Numbered from the stretch's first letter, positions 7,590-15,794 are shown. The stretch: DNA of 64,000 nucleotides from CAYTEO01 sp964436825 (GCA_964436825.1 CAYTEO010000003.1:1-64000); one strand, 5' to 3'. The notes: generated by a model from the sequence alone, not told the origin. Numbers and translations: made by a program.

Positions 7590-7605
7590 TGGCCCGACGA
7601 TTGCA
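7590..7605 (+). promoter_or_regulatory. Sigma-54 promoter before first DUF4402 gene
   Basis: TGGCCCGACGATTGCA has GG at 7591-7592 and GC at 7603-7604, 10 bases apart, and one mismatch to TGGCACG-N4-TTGCA. Transcription would start near 7616, leaving a leader of about 100 bases before the start at 7716. Confidence 0.75.
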
Positions 7606-7715
7606 CGCAAAAAAATGTCAAGGCCTCCTGGCGGGGGCCGATTCTTGAGGTGTTCACGCGAGTGGTGTGTCCCGCGAGACGGGACGGGAACGTAGCGATG
7701 CAAGGGAGAGGAACC

Positions 7716-8213
7716 ATGCGCAAGCTCAGTCTGATGATCCTGGTGGCCGTTCTGGTCGCGCTGCCGCTGGGGCAGGCCATCGCCCTGGATTCGCCCCAGG
7801 ACGGCAAGGTCGACGTCTACGTGGCTCTGTCGGTGGTCGAGACCACGGAGCTGGACTTCGGTGCCGTCATCGACGCCGACGGAACGATCACCCTGGACAC
7901 GAACGACGCCATCGTGTCCGATCCCAACGGCATCAGCCAGGGCGGGACGATCGCCAGCGGTGTCTACACGATCTCCGGTCAGCCGAGCACGGCCATCGAC
8001 ATCGACATCACCCCGGCCAACGCCAACGGCCTGAACCTGAGCAACTTCACGACGACCCTCGGCGCCGGCACCTTCCCGGTGACCGGTGTCCTGATCGACG
8101 GCACCGGCAACCTGGCCATGCCGCTGGGCGCCGACCTGACCGTCGTCAGCGGTACGGCCGCCCCTGGCGCCAACCAGCCGCTGAACTTCACGATCACCGT
8201 GACCTACAACTAG
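7716..8213 (+). CDS. DUF4402 secreted protein, probable fimbrial subunit 1
   Basis: 165 aa with a Sec signal peptide (MRKLSLMILVAVLVALPLGQ, cleavage near AIA-LDSP), then a DUF4402 beta-sandwich from about residue 40. Typical features are LDFGAVIDADGTITLD, a Gly/Ser-Thr-rich barrel, and a last strand LNFTITVTYN. Between the signal peptide and the domain lies a short strand-like extension, VDVYVALSV. In chaperone-usher fimbriae such an N-terminal extension serves as the donor strand, so I infer that this is the polymerising shaft subunit. The start at 7716 is chosen over an in-frame ATG at 7698 because GGGAGAGG lies just before it. A hairpin after the stop could make this the most abundant transcript of the locus. 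Confidence 0.8.
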   Translation: MRKLSLMILVAVLVALPLGQAIALDSPQDGKVDVYVALSVVETTELDFGAVIDADGTITLDTNDAIVSDPNGISQGGTIASGVYTISGQPSTAIDIDITPANANGLNLSNFTTTLGAGTFPVTGVLIDGTGNLAMPLGADLTVVSGTAAPGANQPLNFTITVTYN

Positions 8214-8241
8214 GGCTCTGTCCCTGGAATCGGGTTTCACC

Positions 8242-8267
8242 GGGCCGCGGTCCCTCGACCGCGGCCC
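8242..8267 (+). terminator. Strong hairpin after first DUF4402 gene
   Basis: Perfect 11-bp stem GGGCCGCGGTC/GACCGCGGCCC with a 4-base loop, followed by TTCCCGTTCC. It can end most transcripts of the first subunit gene or act as a 3' stabiliser. The next gene has its own sigma-54 promoter 32 bases further on. Confidence 0.65.
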
Positions 8268-8298
8268 TTCCCGTTCCACCTGCCCCACCCCCTCGTGC

Positions 8299-8314
8299 TG
8301 GCACGTCCCTTGCC
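8299..8314 (+). promoter_or_regulatory. Sigma-54 promoter before second DUF4402 gene
   Basis: TGGCACGTCCCTTGCC, an exact fit to the sigma-54 consensus (GG 8300-8301, GC 8312-8313). All 16 bases, including the non-conserved spacer TCCC, are identical to the flgF promoter at 4810-4825. Start of transcription would be near 8325, about 28 bases before the ATG at 8353. Confidence 0.85.
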
Positions 8315-8352
8315 GGTGGACGGGCGACCCGTCACCCGCAAGCGAGGGAAAC

Positions 8353-8841
8353 ATGTGGCAGCACGTGTCGCGACAACGAGTTGTTGATTCCCGGCCGCTG
8401 GTCGTCACCGCCTGGTGCGTCCTGTTGCTGCTCGGTCTCGTACCAGCAGCCGGTGCCCAGCTGGCCGTCAGCGAGGTCGTCGAGCTGAGTTTCGGCTCGG
8501 TCGTCGACATGGACGGGACGATCACCCTCGGCCTGGCCGACGCCATCGTCTCCGACGCCAACGCGATCCACATGGGTGGCAACGTGGCGACCGGTCAGTA
8601 CGAGATCACCGGCGATCCCTTCGCGACGATCAGCATCACCTTCGCCGGGTCGACGGGCAACGGCCTGTCCATCTACCAGTTCGACACCGACCAGGGGACC
8701 CCTCCCCTGTCCGGCATCTCCCTCGACGCCGACGGGCGCCTCCTGCTGCGGATCGGCGCCACCCTGACCGTCGACGCCGCCCAGTGCACCCCCGGTCTGG
8801 GCCAGGCGCTCCCGTTCACCATCACCGTCAACTACGACTGA
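8353..8841 (+). CDS. DUF4402 secreted protein, probable fimbrial subunit 2
   Basis: 162 aa, ATG preceded by GAGGGAAAC. It has a signal peptide with a long charged n-region (hydrophobic core LVVTAWCVLLLLGLVPAAG, cleavage near GA-QLA) and a DUF4402 domain clearly paralogous to subunit 1: LSFGSVVDMDGTITLGLADA, and a final LPFTITVNYD. The mature protein begins almost directly with the domain, so the N-terminal extension seen in subunit 1 is largely missing. This could make it a tip or terminating subunit (inference). It has one cysteine in the mature region (QCTPG). Confidence 0.78.
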   Translation: MWQHVSRQRVVDSRPLVVTAWCVLLLLGLVPAAGAQLAVSEVVELSFGSVVDMDGTITLGLADAIVSDANAIHMGGNVATGQYEITGDPFATISITFAGSTGNGLSIYQFDTDQGTPPLSGISLDADGRLLLRIGATLTVDAAQCTPGLGQALPFTITVNYD

Positions 8842-8866
8842 CCCTGCCGATCCGCCAACGGCCCCG

Positions 8867-8882
8867 TGGCATGCCGGTTGCG
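8867..8882 (+). promoter_or_regulatory. Sigma-54 promoter before chaperone and usher genes
   Basis: TGGCATGCCGGTTGCG fits TGGCACG-N4-TTGC with one mismatch. The GG (8868-8869) and GC (8880-8881) have the required 10-base spacing. Transcription would start near 8893, 70 bases before the chaperone ATG. Confidence 0.75.
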
Positions 8883-8912
8883 ATTCCCACCCCGGAACCG
8901 ACCGACGGACAG

Positions 8913-8932
8913 CGGGATCGAGCACGATCCCG
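8913..8932 (+). promoter_or_regulatory. Stem-loop in chaperone leader
   Basis: CGGGATCG/CGATCCCG, perfect 8-bp stem, loop AGCA, between the predicted start of transcription and the chaperone ribosome site (GGGAGG at about 8950). It may be an operator, or a structure that tunes translation or stability. Confidence 0.4.
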
Positions 8933-8962
8933 GCGGTTACTTGGCATCTGGGAGGAACTCTT

Positions 8963-9814
8963 ATGGTATCGTCGCCATCACAGCGATCGTTGACCTTCCT
9001 GCTGTGGCTGGCTTTGGCCATCGCTGGTCACGTCCTGGACACCCGCGCCGCCGGCCTGACCCTGGCCCCCACGCGGATCCTGATGACGGGCAACCAGCGC
9101 GTGGCTTCCGTCCAGCTCGCCAACAAGGGCGACACGCCGCTGACGTACCGGATCTTCCTGCGGGACAAGCGGATGCTCGAGTCGGGCCGGATCGTCGACG
9201 CCGACGACGGACCGCGTCGCGGCGAGCGGTTCGCCGCCGAGCTGCTTCGCTACGCTCCCCGGCAGGTGGTCGTTCCGCCCCACGGCAGCCAGACCGTCAG
9301 GCTCATGCTGCGCAATCCCGGCGACGACCGCCTCTCCGAGGGCGAGTACCGCACCCACCTCGTGTTCCGGTCCCTGCCGCCGGCGCCGACCGGCGATGAC
9401 GAGGGACACGTGCGGGCCCGGGCCATCATCGAGACGAGCATCCCGGTCATCATCCGCCGGGGCCACTTCGATGCCGCCATCTCCCTGACCGACGCCCGGC
9501 TGGACACGATCCCCGGGCGGGACGGCCGTCCCCGTCTCAACGTGACGCTCGAGCGCCAGGGCGAGCGGTCCGTCTACGGCGTCCTGACCGTGACCTGGGA
9601 GCACGACGGGGAGAGCAGCGAGATTGCCCGCATGGCCGGGCTGGCCGTCTACACCCCCACCCCGCGGCGCCGGATCGTCGTCCCCCTGCAGGTCGACTCG
9701 CTGTCGGAGCTGGTCACCGGAGACCTGATCATCACCTACCAGGAGACACCGGACGGCGGCGGCGACCTGTCGGCGCAGACGCGCCTGCGCCTGACAGGAG
9801 GGGCCGAGATCTGA
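8963..9814 (+). CDS. PapD-like periplasmic fimbrial chaperone
   Basis: 283 aa with a signal peptide (LTFLLWLALAIAGHVLD) and a two-domain immunoglobulin-like layout. Domain 1 begins with GLTLAPTRILMTGNQRVASV and contains the edge strand RYAPRQVVVPPHGSQTVRLM, the counterpart of the PapD G1 strand that donates to subunits. Domain 2 starts near RAIIETSIPVIIRRGH. This is the pattern of PapD-type chaperones that keep fimbrial subunits folded and bring them to the usher. The ATG at 8963 has GGGAGGAA upstream; the usher ATG follows 2 bases after the stop codon. Confidence 0.83.
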   Translation: MVSSPSQRSLTFLLWLALAIAGHVLDTRAAGLTLAPTRILMTGNQRVASVQLANKGDTPLTYRIFLRDKRMLESGRIVDADDGPRRGERFAAELLRYAPRQVVVPPHGSQTVRLMLRNPGDDRLSEGEYRTHLVFRSLPPAPTGDDEGHVRARAIIETSIPVIIRRGHFDAAISLTDARLDTIPGRDGRPRLNVTLERQGERSVYGVLTVTWEHDGESSEIARMAGLAVYTPTPRRRIVVPLQVDSLSELVTGDLIITYQETPDGGGDLSAQTRLRLTGGAEI

Positions 9815-9815
9815 G

Positions 9816-12539
9816 ATGAGCCCACGGTCGCTGGCAACAGGGACGGGAAGCAGAGGGTCGGCACCGGGATCCCCGGTGATCGCCGCCCTCTGCCTCTGGT
9901 TGCTGACCGTGTTCCCGTGGCCGGGATCGCCGCTCCTCGCCGCGCCGCTGGACGAGGACCAGATGATGATCTGGGAGGTCCGCCTGGGCCGCGAGACCCT
10001 GACCGACGGGCTGATCGCCTACCTGGACGGCGACCACGTCATGCTGCCGCTGGGCGCGCTGGGCGACCTGCTGGGTTTCGCCCTCGAGACCGATCCCCGC
10101 CACGGCCGCGCCCGGGGCTGGTTCATCAGCGAGGACCGGACCTTCGACCTGGAGCTGGGGGCAGGGACGGTCCGTGCCGGGAGCTTCTCGGGCAGCATTC
10201 CCGCCGGCGCGGTGGCCGTCGCCGACGGCGAGGTCTACGTGCGCGACGATCTGCTGACGCGCTGGTTCCCCCTGGAGATCGAGGCCCGTCCGGCGCAGCT
10301 GCTCCTGGTCCTCCACGCCCGGGAAACGCTCCCGGTCCAGCTGCGCCGCGAGCGCGAGGACCGGCGGAAGCGGAGTCGCCGGCGCGACCGCCACGCTCCC
10401 GAGTTTCCCCTGGTCAAGGCCGACTACCAGCCGTTCACCTGGCCCCTGCTCGACCTGCACGCCGAGTACCGCGGCCGCGAGGGCCAGATGAAGCCCTGGA
10501 TCAACCTCCAGGCCAGCGGAGACGTCGGGAAGCTGGGCGTTCGCGCCCACGTCTCCCACGACGACGGTTCCCGGTTGATCAGCACGGCCCGCCTCCGCGC
10601 GGGACGCCAGGACGCCGACGGCGGGTTGCTGGGTCCCCTGGACGCCACCCGCTTCGAGGGGGGCGACCTCTACGCGCCGAGCACGCCGTTGATCCTGCGG
10701 GGCAAGGTGGGGCGCGGCCTGTCGGTCACCAACGCCCCCCTGCACCGCCCCGAGCGCTTCGACACGACCGAGATCACGGGCGACGCCCCGCCCGGCTGGG
10801 AGGTGGAGCTCTACGCCAACGGCGCCCTGCTCGACTACACCACCGTGGGCCCCGACGGCCGCTATCTCTTCCGGGACGTGCCCCTCTCCTTCGGCCGCAA
10901 CGTCCTGCGCACGGTCGTCTATGGTCCCCAGGGACAGACGCGTGAGCATCAGCGCACCATCGTCGTCGGGACGGAGATGATCCCCCGGCACACGCTCACC
11001 TACCGGGCGCTCGCCATCCAGGACGACCGGCTGCTGATCACCGGCGAGCGCTACCTCGCCGACACCCCCGACCGCGGCAAGTGGACCCGGCAGCTGGAGC
11101 TGGGATACGGCCTGTCGCGCCGTCTCTCCCTGCTGGGAGGCTGGACCAGGATGCCGGTCGCGGGGATCACCCACGACTACCGGAGCCTGGGCCTGGGCGC
11201 TGCGCTGGCGGGCACGCGCTGGCGCCTGCTGGGTGTCGACGACACCGACGGCGGCACGGCGCTCAGCCTGCTGGCCCAGGGCGACCTGGGCGGCCGCTCG
11301 GTGACCTTGGAGCAGCTCCTGTTCGACGACTTCCTGAGCGACGCCAACGACCCGGCCCGCCAGCGCACGAGCGAGACGAACCTGCGCGTGTCCGGCGCCT
11401 GGCACTGGCGCCGGAACGTCTCCTACGCCCTGAGCCTGCGGACGATCTCCTTCACCAACCGGGGGATCCGGCGGCAGGACCTGGCCTCCCTGCGGCTGGC
11501 CAGTTCCTGGCCGGGGCTCTCGCTGACCCAGCGCTGGGAATACTGGAACAACGTGTCGTCCCTGGGGAGCAACGCGCGTCTCTCCTGGAGCCAGCTGGCC
11601 AGCAGCCACGTCGGACCGCTGCTGTTGCGCGGCCGGTTGCGGACCCGTCTCTCCCCCGAGACCACCCTGGAGGCCCTCGGCCTGAGCGGCGACCTGAGGC
11701 CCGGGCGCAACCTGCACTGCTCGCTGCGCCTGGAACACAACTACCTGTCCGGCGAGACGACCTTCGGCGGCGCCATCAACCTGCTGCGCGACGGCTACGC
11801 CCTGACCCTCAACGGCCACACCACCAGCGACGGGGATCGCTACCTGGGGATCGCCCTGACGACCTCCCTGACCCAGATCCCCGAGACACGGCGCCTGCAC
11901 GTGCAGCGCCGCCGCCTCTCGTCCCAGTACGGCGCCAGTGCCCGGGTCTTCCTGGACCGCAACGGCAACGGACGCTGGGACGGACACGACGATTCCCTGC
12001 CCGGCGTCGGGTTCCGGGGCAACGGCACCTGGACCGGCGTGGTCACCGACCAGCGGGGGGTGGCCTACCTGCCCAACCTGCCGGCGGACCGTCCGCAGGA
12101 CATCGTCCTGGACGAATCGACCCTCCCGGACCCCTTCATGCGCCCCCTGCGCGACGGGTTGCGCGTCAGCGGCCACCCGGGCGCCCACGTGGAGCTGGAG
12201 TTCCCCGTCACCTATACCGGGGACGTGGAGGGCACGGTCTACCTGCTGGACAGGGGAGTCAAGAAGCCGCTGGGCGGGATCGAGCTGATCCTGACCGACC
12301 AGACCCGTCGCGAAGTCGGCCGCACCATCAGCGGCTACGACGGCTACTACCTCTTCCAGCACCTGCGACCGGGATGGTACGAGGTGAGCATCGATCCCGA
12401 GGCGCTGAAGAAGCGCGGCCTGCGACCGACGGCGCCGCTGGCGGTCATGATCCCGGCCGAGGGCGGGGTCAACAGCGGCGAGGACTTCGTCCTGCGGACC
12501 GCGGAGCCCCTCAGCGGCGTCCGCAGGGCGGGGCGCTGA
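9816..12539 (+). CDS. Usher-like outer-membrane protein with extra C-terminal beta-sandwich region
   Basis: 907 aa. After a signal anchor (about residues 27-45) an N-terminal domain (ETLTDGLIAYLDGDHVMLPL) resembles the usher N-terminal or a stalk-like domain. At about residues 310-390 there is a plug/carboxypeptidase-regulatory-like sandwich (GWEVELYANGALLDYTTVG, FGRNVLRTVVYGPQGQ), as in fimbrial ushers. Residues about 400-690 show alternating beta-barrel strands. The C-terminus has SdrD/CarboxypepD-type modules: ARVFLDRNGNGRWDGHDDSL and LILTDQTRREVGRTISGYDG. I infer that it is the assembly channel for the two DUF4402 subunits. Its overall sequence differs from classical PapC ushers, so it may represent a separate usher branch. 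Confidence 0.72.
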   Translation: MSPRSLATGTGSRGSAPGSPVIAALCLWLLTVFPWPGSPLLAAPLDEDQMMIWEVRLGRETLTDGLIAYLDGDHVMLPLGALGDLLGFALETDPRHGRARGWFISEDRTFDLELGAGTVRAGSFSGSIPAGAVAVADGEVYVRDDLLTRWFPLEIEARPAQLLLVLHARETLPVQLRREREDRRKRSRRRDRHAPEFPLVKADYQPFTWPLLDLHAEYRGREGQMKPWINLQASGDVGKLGVRAHVSHDDGSRLISTARLRAGRQDADGGLLGPLDATRFEGGDLYAPSTPLILRGKVGRGLSVTNAPLHRPERFDTTEITGDAPPGWEVELYANGALLDYTTVGPDGRYLFRDVPLSFGRNVLRTVVYGPQGQTREHQRTIVVGTEMIPRHTLTYRALAIQDDRLLITGERYLADTPDRGKWTRQLELGYGLSRRLSLLGGWTRMPVAGITHDYRSLGLGAALAGTRWRLLGVDDTDGGTALSLLAQGDLGGRSVTLEQLLFDDFLSDANDPARQRTSETNLRVSGAWHWRRNVSYALSLRTISFTNRGIRRQDLASLRLASSWPGLSLTQRWEYWNNVSSLGSNARLSWSQLASSHVGPLLLRGRLRTRLSPETTLEALGLSGDLRPGRNLHCSLRLEHNYLSGETTFGGAINLLRDGYALTLNGHTTSDGDRYLGIALTTSLTQIPETRRLHVQRRRLSSQYGASARVFLDRNGNGRWDGHDDSLPGVGFRGNGTWTGVVTDQRGVAYLPNLPADRPQDIVLDESTLPDPFMRPLRDGLRVSGHPGAHVELEFPVTYTGDVEGTVYLLDRGVKKPLGGIELILTDQTRREVGRTISGYDGYYLFQHLRPGWYEVSIDPEALKKRGLRPTAPLAVMIPAEGGVNSGEDFVLRTAEPLSGVRRAGR

Positions 12540-12574
12540 ACCGGCGACGCCGGCGCTTGCCGCCGCAAAAGGAA

Positions 12575-12598
12575 GGGGCCGCGATCGCTCGCGGCCCC
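12575..12598. terminator. Bidirectional terminator between usher and tRNA-Ala
   Basis: GGGGCCGCGA/TCGCGGCCCC perfect 10-bp stem, loop TCGC. On the minus strand it is followed by TTCCTTTT, so it works best as terminator for tRNA-Ala. On the plus strand it follows the usher gene. Confidence 0.7.
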
Positions 12599-12608
12599 TC
12601 GCGGTTCG

Positions 12609-12684
12609 TGGTGGAGCCAAGGGGGGTCGAACCCCTGACCTCATGACTGCCAGTCATGCGCTCTCCCAACTGAGCTATGGCCCC
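12609..12684 (-). tRNA. tRNA-Ala (GGC)
   Basis: A full cloverleaf on the minus strand: acceptor GGGGCCA/TGGCTCC, D arm with AGCTCAGTTGGGAGAGC, anticodon loop CTGGCAG (anticodon GGC, alanine), T loop GGTTCGAACCC, discriminator A and an encoded CCA. The acceptor has the G3-U70 pair that marks alanine tRNAs. Confidence 0.97.
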
Positions 12685-12694
12685 ACGGCGGCGC

Positions 12695-12725
12695 ATAATA
12701 TGCGGCAACCCGCTGCCCGTGTCAA
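12695..12725 (-). promoter_or_regulatory. Promoter of tRNA-Ala
   Basis: The minus strand has TTGACA (12725-12720) and then CATATTAT. The -10 could be CATATT (12702-12697, 17-base spacer) or TATTAT (12700-12695, 19-base spacer). It starts transcription a few bases before the tRNA. Confidence 0.7.
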
Positions 12726-12746
12726 ATGCAAAGCCCCCGCCCCGCC

Positions 12747-12775
12747 TTGACACCCCGTCGCGCGCTCACTATGAT
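12747..12775 (+). promoter_or_regulatory. Promoter of tRNA-Leu
   Basis: Consensus TTGACA (12747-12752), 17-base spacer, TATGAT (12770-12775), ending 17 bases before the tRNA. It is the best sigma-70 match in the window and back to back with the tRNA-Ala promoter. Confidence 0.85.
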
Positions 12776-12792
12776 GCGCCCCCGGTTTCCGT

Positions 12793-12879
12793 GCCGGAGT
12801 GGTGGAATTGGTAGACGCGCTGGACTCAAAATCCAGTGTCCCCCGGGACGTGTGGGTTCGAGTCCCACCTCCGGCACCA
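12793..12879 (+). tRNA. tRNA-Leu (CAA)
   Basis: 87 bases including encoded CCA: acceptor GCCGGAG/CTCCGGC, anticodon stem CTGGA/TCCAG with loop CTCAAAA (anticodon CAA, reading UUG), a long variable arm as expected of a class II tRNA, T loop GGGTTCGAGTCCC, and discriminator A. Confidence 0.97.
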
Positions 12880-12934
12880 GCATGCGACAGGGGGCGGCCA
12901 TGGCCGCCCCCTGCTCCCATTCCCGCCACCGCCG

Positions 12935-14569
12935 CTACTTCTGTGCCATGTACGGGTAGCGGTAGTCGCGCGGGGGATCGAACGTCTCCTTGATCGTCCG
13001 CGGCGAGACCCAGCGCAGCAGGTTCAGGTACGAACCGGCCTTGTCGTTGGTCCCGGAGGCGCGACTGCCGCCGAACGGCTGCTGCCCGACGACGGCGCCG
13101 GTCGGCTTGTCGTTGATGTAGAAGTTGCCGGCCGCGCCCACCAGCTCGCGCCGGGCCAGCTCGATGGCCTGGCGGTCGTTGGCGAAGATCGAACCGGTCA
13201 ACGCGTAGGCGGCCGTCCGGTCGCACAGGCGCAGGGTCTTGAGGTACTCCTTGTCCGGGTAGACGTAGACCGTCAGGACCGGTCCGAAGATCTCCTCGCG
13301 CATGGTCTCGTAGTCGGGCGTCTTGGCCTGGATGACCGTCGGCTCGATGAACCAGCCCTTGCTGTCGTCGCAGCCGCCGCCGCAGAGGATGCGGGCCTCC
13401 TTGCGGTTCTTCCGGGCCCGGTCGATGAAGCCCTCGATGCTCCGGAAGGCCGCCCGGTCGATGACCGCGCCCATGAAGTTGCGGAAGTCGGTGACGTCGC
13501 CCATGGTGATCGTGGCCACCTCGTCCAGCAGCCGCTGCTTGATCTGCTTCCAGAGGGACTCGGGGATGTAGGCGCGGCTGGCGGCCGAGCACTTCTGGCC
13601 CTGGTACTCGAAGGCGCCCCGGACCAGGGCCGCCACGACGGCGTCGACGTCGGCCGAGGCGTGGACGAAGACGAAGTCCTTGCCGCCGGTCTCCCCCACG
13701 ATCCGCGGATAGCAGCCGTAGCTGTGGATGTTGGCGCCGACGGTGGCCCACATGTTCTGGAAGACGGCCGTGCTGCCGGTGAAATGGATCCCGGCCAGTT
13801 CGGGGTGGGTCAGCGCCGGGGTGCCGACCTGGCCGCCGCTGCCGGGAACCATGTTGATGACCCCGTCGGGCAGGCCGGCCTCGCGCAGGACCTGCATGAT
13901 GAACCAGGCGGAGTAGACGGCGCTGGAGGCCGGCTTCCAGACGACGGTGTTGCCCATCAGGGCGGGAGCCGTCGGCAGGTTGCCGGCGATGGACGTGAAG
14001 TTGAACGGCGTGACGGCGAAGACGAACCCGTCCAGCGGCCGCTGCTCCATCATGTTCCACATGCCGGGCGCCGACTCGGGCTGCTCGCTCAGGATGTCGT
14101 AGTAGAAGGCGACGTTGAAGCGCCAGAAGTCGATCAGCTCGCAGGCGGAGTCGATCTCGGCCTGGAAGACCGTCTTGCTCTGGCCGAGCATCGTGGCGGC
14201 GTTGAGCACCGGGCGGTAGGGTCCCGCCAGCAGCTCGGCGGCGCGCAGGAAGATGGAGGCTCGTGCCTCCGGCGGCATGGCGGCCCACTCCTTGCGGGCC
14301 TTGCGGGCGGCGGCGACGGCGGCCTTGACCTCCTTGGCGCCGCCCTTGTGGTAGCGACCCAGGAGATGCCCGTGGTCGTGGGGCATCCGGCACTCGCCCA
14401 TATCCCCGGTGCGGACGTCCTGGCCGCCGATGACCAGGGGAATCTCGATCTCCTGGCCGGCCAGCTCCTTCAGTGCGGCCTTGAGTGCCTTCTTCTCGGG
14501 TGAACCGGGCAGGTAACCCAGCACCGGCTCGTTGGTAGGCAGCGGTGGAACGGGCAGACTGTTGGACAT
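12935..14569 (-). CDS. pruA: L-glutamate gamma-semialdehyde dehydrogenase (P5C dehydrogenase)
   Basis: Oxidises glutamate gamma-semialdehyde (from proline or ornithine) to glutamate with NAD. 544 aa, the length of stand-alone bacterial/eukaryotic-type P5C dehydrogenases without the PutA proline dehydrogenase part. Catalytic Cys327 lies in GQKCSA and Glu293 in GETGGKDF; HFTGSTAVFQ and EEIFGPVLTVYVYPD are also diagnostic. Start at 14569 with GGAGGAG just before it; the upstream frame extension is not supported. No proline dehydrogenase gene is next to it. Confidence 0.95.
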   Translation of the reverse strand: MSNSLPVPPLPTNEPVLGYLPGSPEKKALKAALKELAGQEIEIPLVIGGQDVRTGDMGECRMPHDHGHLLGRYHKGGAKEVKAAVAAARKARKEWAAMPPEARASIFLRAAELLAGPYRPVLNAATMLGQSKTVFQAEIDSACELIDFWRFNVAFYYDILSEQPESAPGMWNMMEQRPLDGFVFAVTPFNFTSIAGNLPTAPALMGNTVVWKPASSAVYSAWFIMQVLREAGLPDGVINMVPGSGGQVGTPALTHPELAGIHFTGSTAVFQNMWATVGANIHSYGCYPRIVGETGGKDFVFVHASADVDAVVAALVRGAFEYQGQKCSAASRAYIPESLWKQIKQRLLDEVATITMGDVTDFRNFMGAVIDRAAFRSIEGFIDRARKNRKEARILCGGGCDDSKGWFIEPTVIQAKTPDYETMREEIFGPVLTVYVYPDKEYLKTLRLCDRTAAYALTGSIFANDRQAIELARRELVGAAGNFYINDKPTGAVVGQQPFGGSRASGTNDKAGSYLNLLRWVSPRTIKETFDPPRDYRYPYMAQK

Positions 14570-14763
14570 GACTCTCCTCCCCGTGCTTGATCCCCGGTGG
14601 CGCCGGGGCGAACGCGTGCGATGCGCCGGTCGACGTCCCGACGGCTCGAAGATGATGCAAGCCGGCAACGCTGGCAACCCCGCGTTCTCCCTCCCGGCAA
14701 GGAGATGGTGCAACGCGGCATCGCTGCTGCTACCATGGAGCCGCTTCAACCGAGGAGAGAACG

Positions 14764-15789
14764 ATGAAGGCGCATCCGGCCACCGACCTGCTGAACATCG
14801 AGGACCACATCCTGGACCTGCAACACCTCCACCCCAGCGCCAGCGGCGACTTCACCGGCCTGCTCGGCGACATCGCCTTCGCGGCCAAGATCATCGCCCG
14901 CGAGGTCTCCCGCGCCGGCCTGGTCGACATCCTGGGCAGCACCGGCGACACGAACGTCCAGGGCGAGACCGTCCAGAAGCTGGACGAGTACGCCAACGCC
15001 GCCATGCTGCGCTACGTGGGGCGCAAGGGGCAGCTCTGCCTGATGGCCTCCGAGGAGCTGGACGAACCGGTCGAGCCGGTCTCGCGCGGCGGGAGCGGCA
15101 AGTACGTCGTCGTCTTCGATCCCCTGGACGGGTCGAGCAACATCGACGCCAACGTCAGCATCGGGACGATCTTCGGGATCTACCGGCGGCGGTCGCCTGC
15201 CGGCGAGGCGGGGCTCGAGGACCTGCTGCAGCCGGCCCGGGACCTGGTGGCGGCCGGCTACGTCGTCTACGGCTCCTCGACGATGTTCGTCTACACGAGC
15301 GGCCACGGCGTCCACGGCTTCACCCTCGACCCGAGCATCGGCGAGTTCCTGCTCAGCCATCCGGACATCCGGATCCCCTTCGAGGCGAAGATCTACTCGG
15401 TCAACGAGGGGAACGAGCCGCACTGGTCGCCCGCCGTCCGGGAGGTGGTCCGTCGCCTCAAGTACGGCGACGGCCACGGCCAGGGCATGACCTCGCGCTA
15501 CATCGGGTCGCTGGTCGCCGACTTCCACCGCAACCTTCTGTACGGAGGCGTCTTCCTCTACCCCCCCACGGAGAACCGTCCCGACGGGAAACTGCGCCTC
15601 CTCTACGAGGCGGCTCCCCTGGCGGCCATCGTCGAGCAGGCCGGCGGCTACGCCAGCGACGGCCGCGGCCCCATCCTGGACCGCACGCCGGACGACATCC
15701 ACCAGCGGACGCCGCTGTACATCGGCAGTCGCGGGACGGTCCTGTGGATCGAGAAACAGCTCGGCGAGTCGGATACCGCCGGGATCTAG
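14764..15789 (+). CDS. fbp: Fructose-1,6-bisphosphatase class I
   Basis: Gluconeogenic enzyme hydrolysing fructose 1,6-bisphosphate. 341 aa with the metal site DPLDGSSNIDANVSIGT beginning at Asp119, the upstream acidic patch MASEELDE, the Tyr/Arg region around SRYIGSLVADFHRNLLYGGV, and C-terminal LRLLYEAAPLAAIVEQAGG. GAGGAG lies 7 bases before the ATG. It is divergent from pruA; the 194 bases between them show only a weak -10 (TACCAT, plus strand). The stop lies 5 bases from the convergent cupin gene. Confidence 0.97.
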   Translation: MKAHPATDLLNIEDHILDLQHLHPSASGDFTGLLGDIAFAAKIIAREVSRAGLVDILGSTGDTNVQGETVQKLDEYANAAMLRYVGRKGQLCLMASEELDEPVEPVSRGGSGKYVVVFDPLDGSSNIDANVSIGTIFGIYRRRSPAGEAGLEDLLQPARDLVAAGYVVYGSSTMFVYTSGHGVHGFTLDPSIGEFLLSHPDIRIPFEAKIYSVNEGNEPHWSPAVREVVRRLKYGDGHGQGMTSRYIGSLVADFHRNLLYGGVFLYPPTENRPDGKLRLLYEAAPLAAIVEQAGGYASDGRGPILDRTPDDIHQRTPLYIGSRGTVLWIEKQLGESDTAGI

Positions 15790-15794
15790 CCCCC

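Noticed and set aside
9732..12644. 970-codon minus-strand frame opposite the usher
   Set aside because: No motifs, Gln/Ala/Gly-rich composition, and it would run through tRNA-Ala and its terminator. A shadow of the usher gene.
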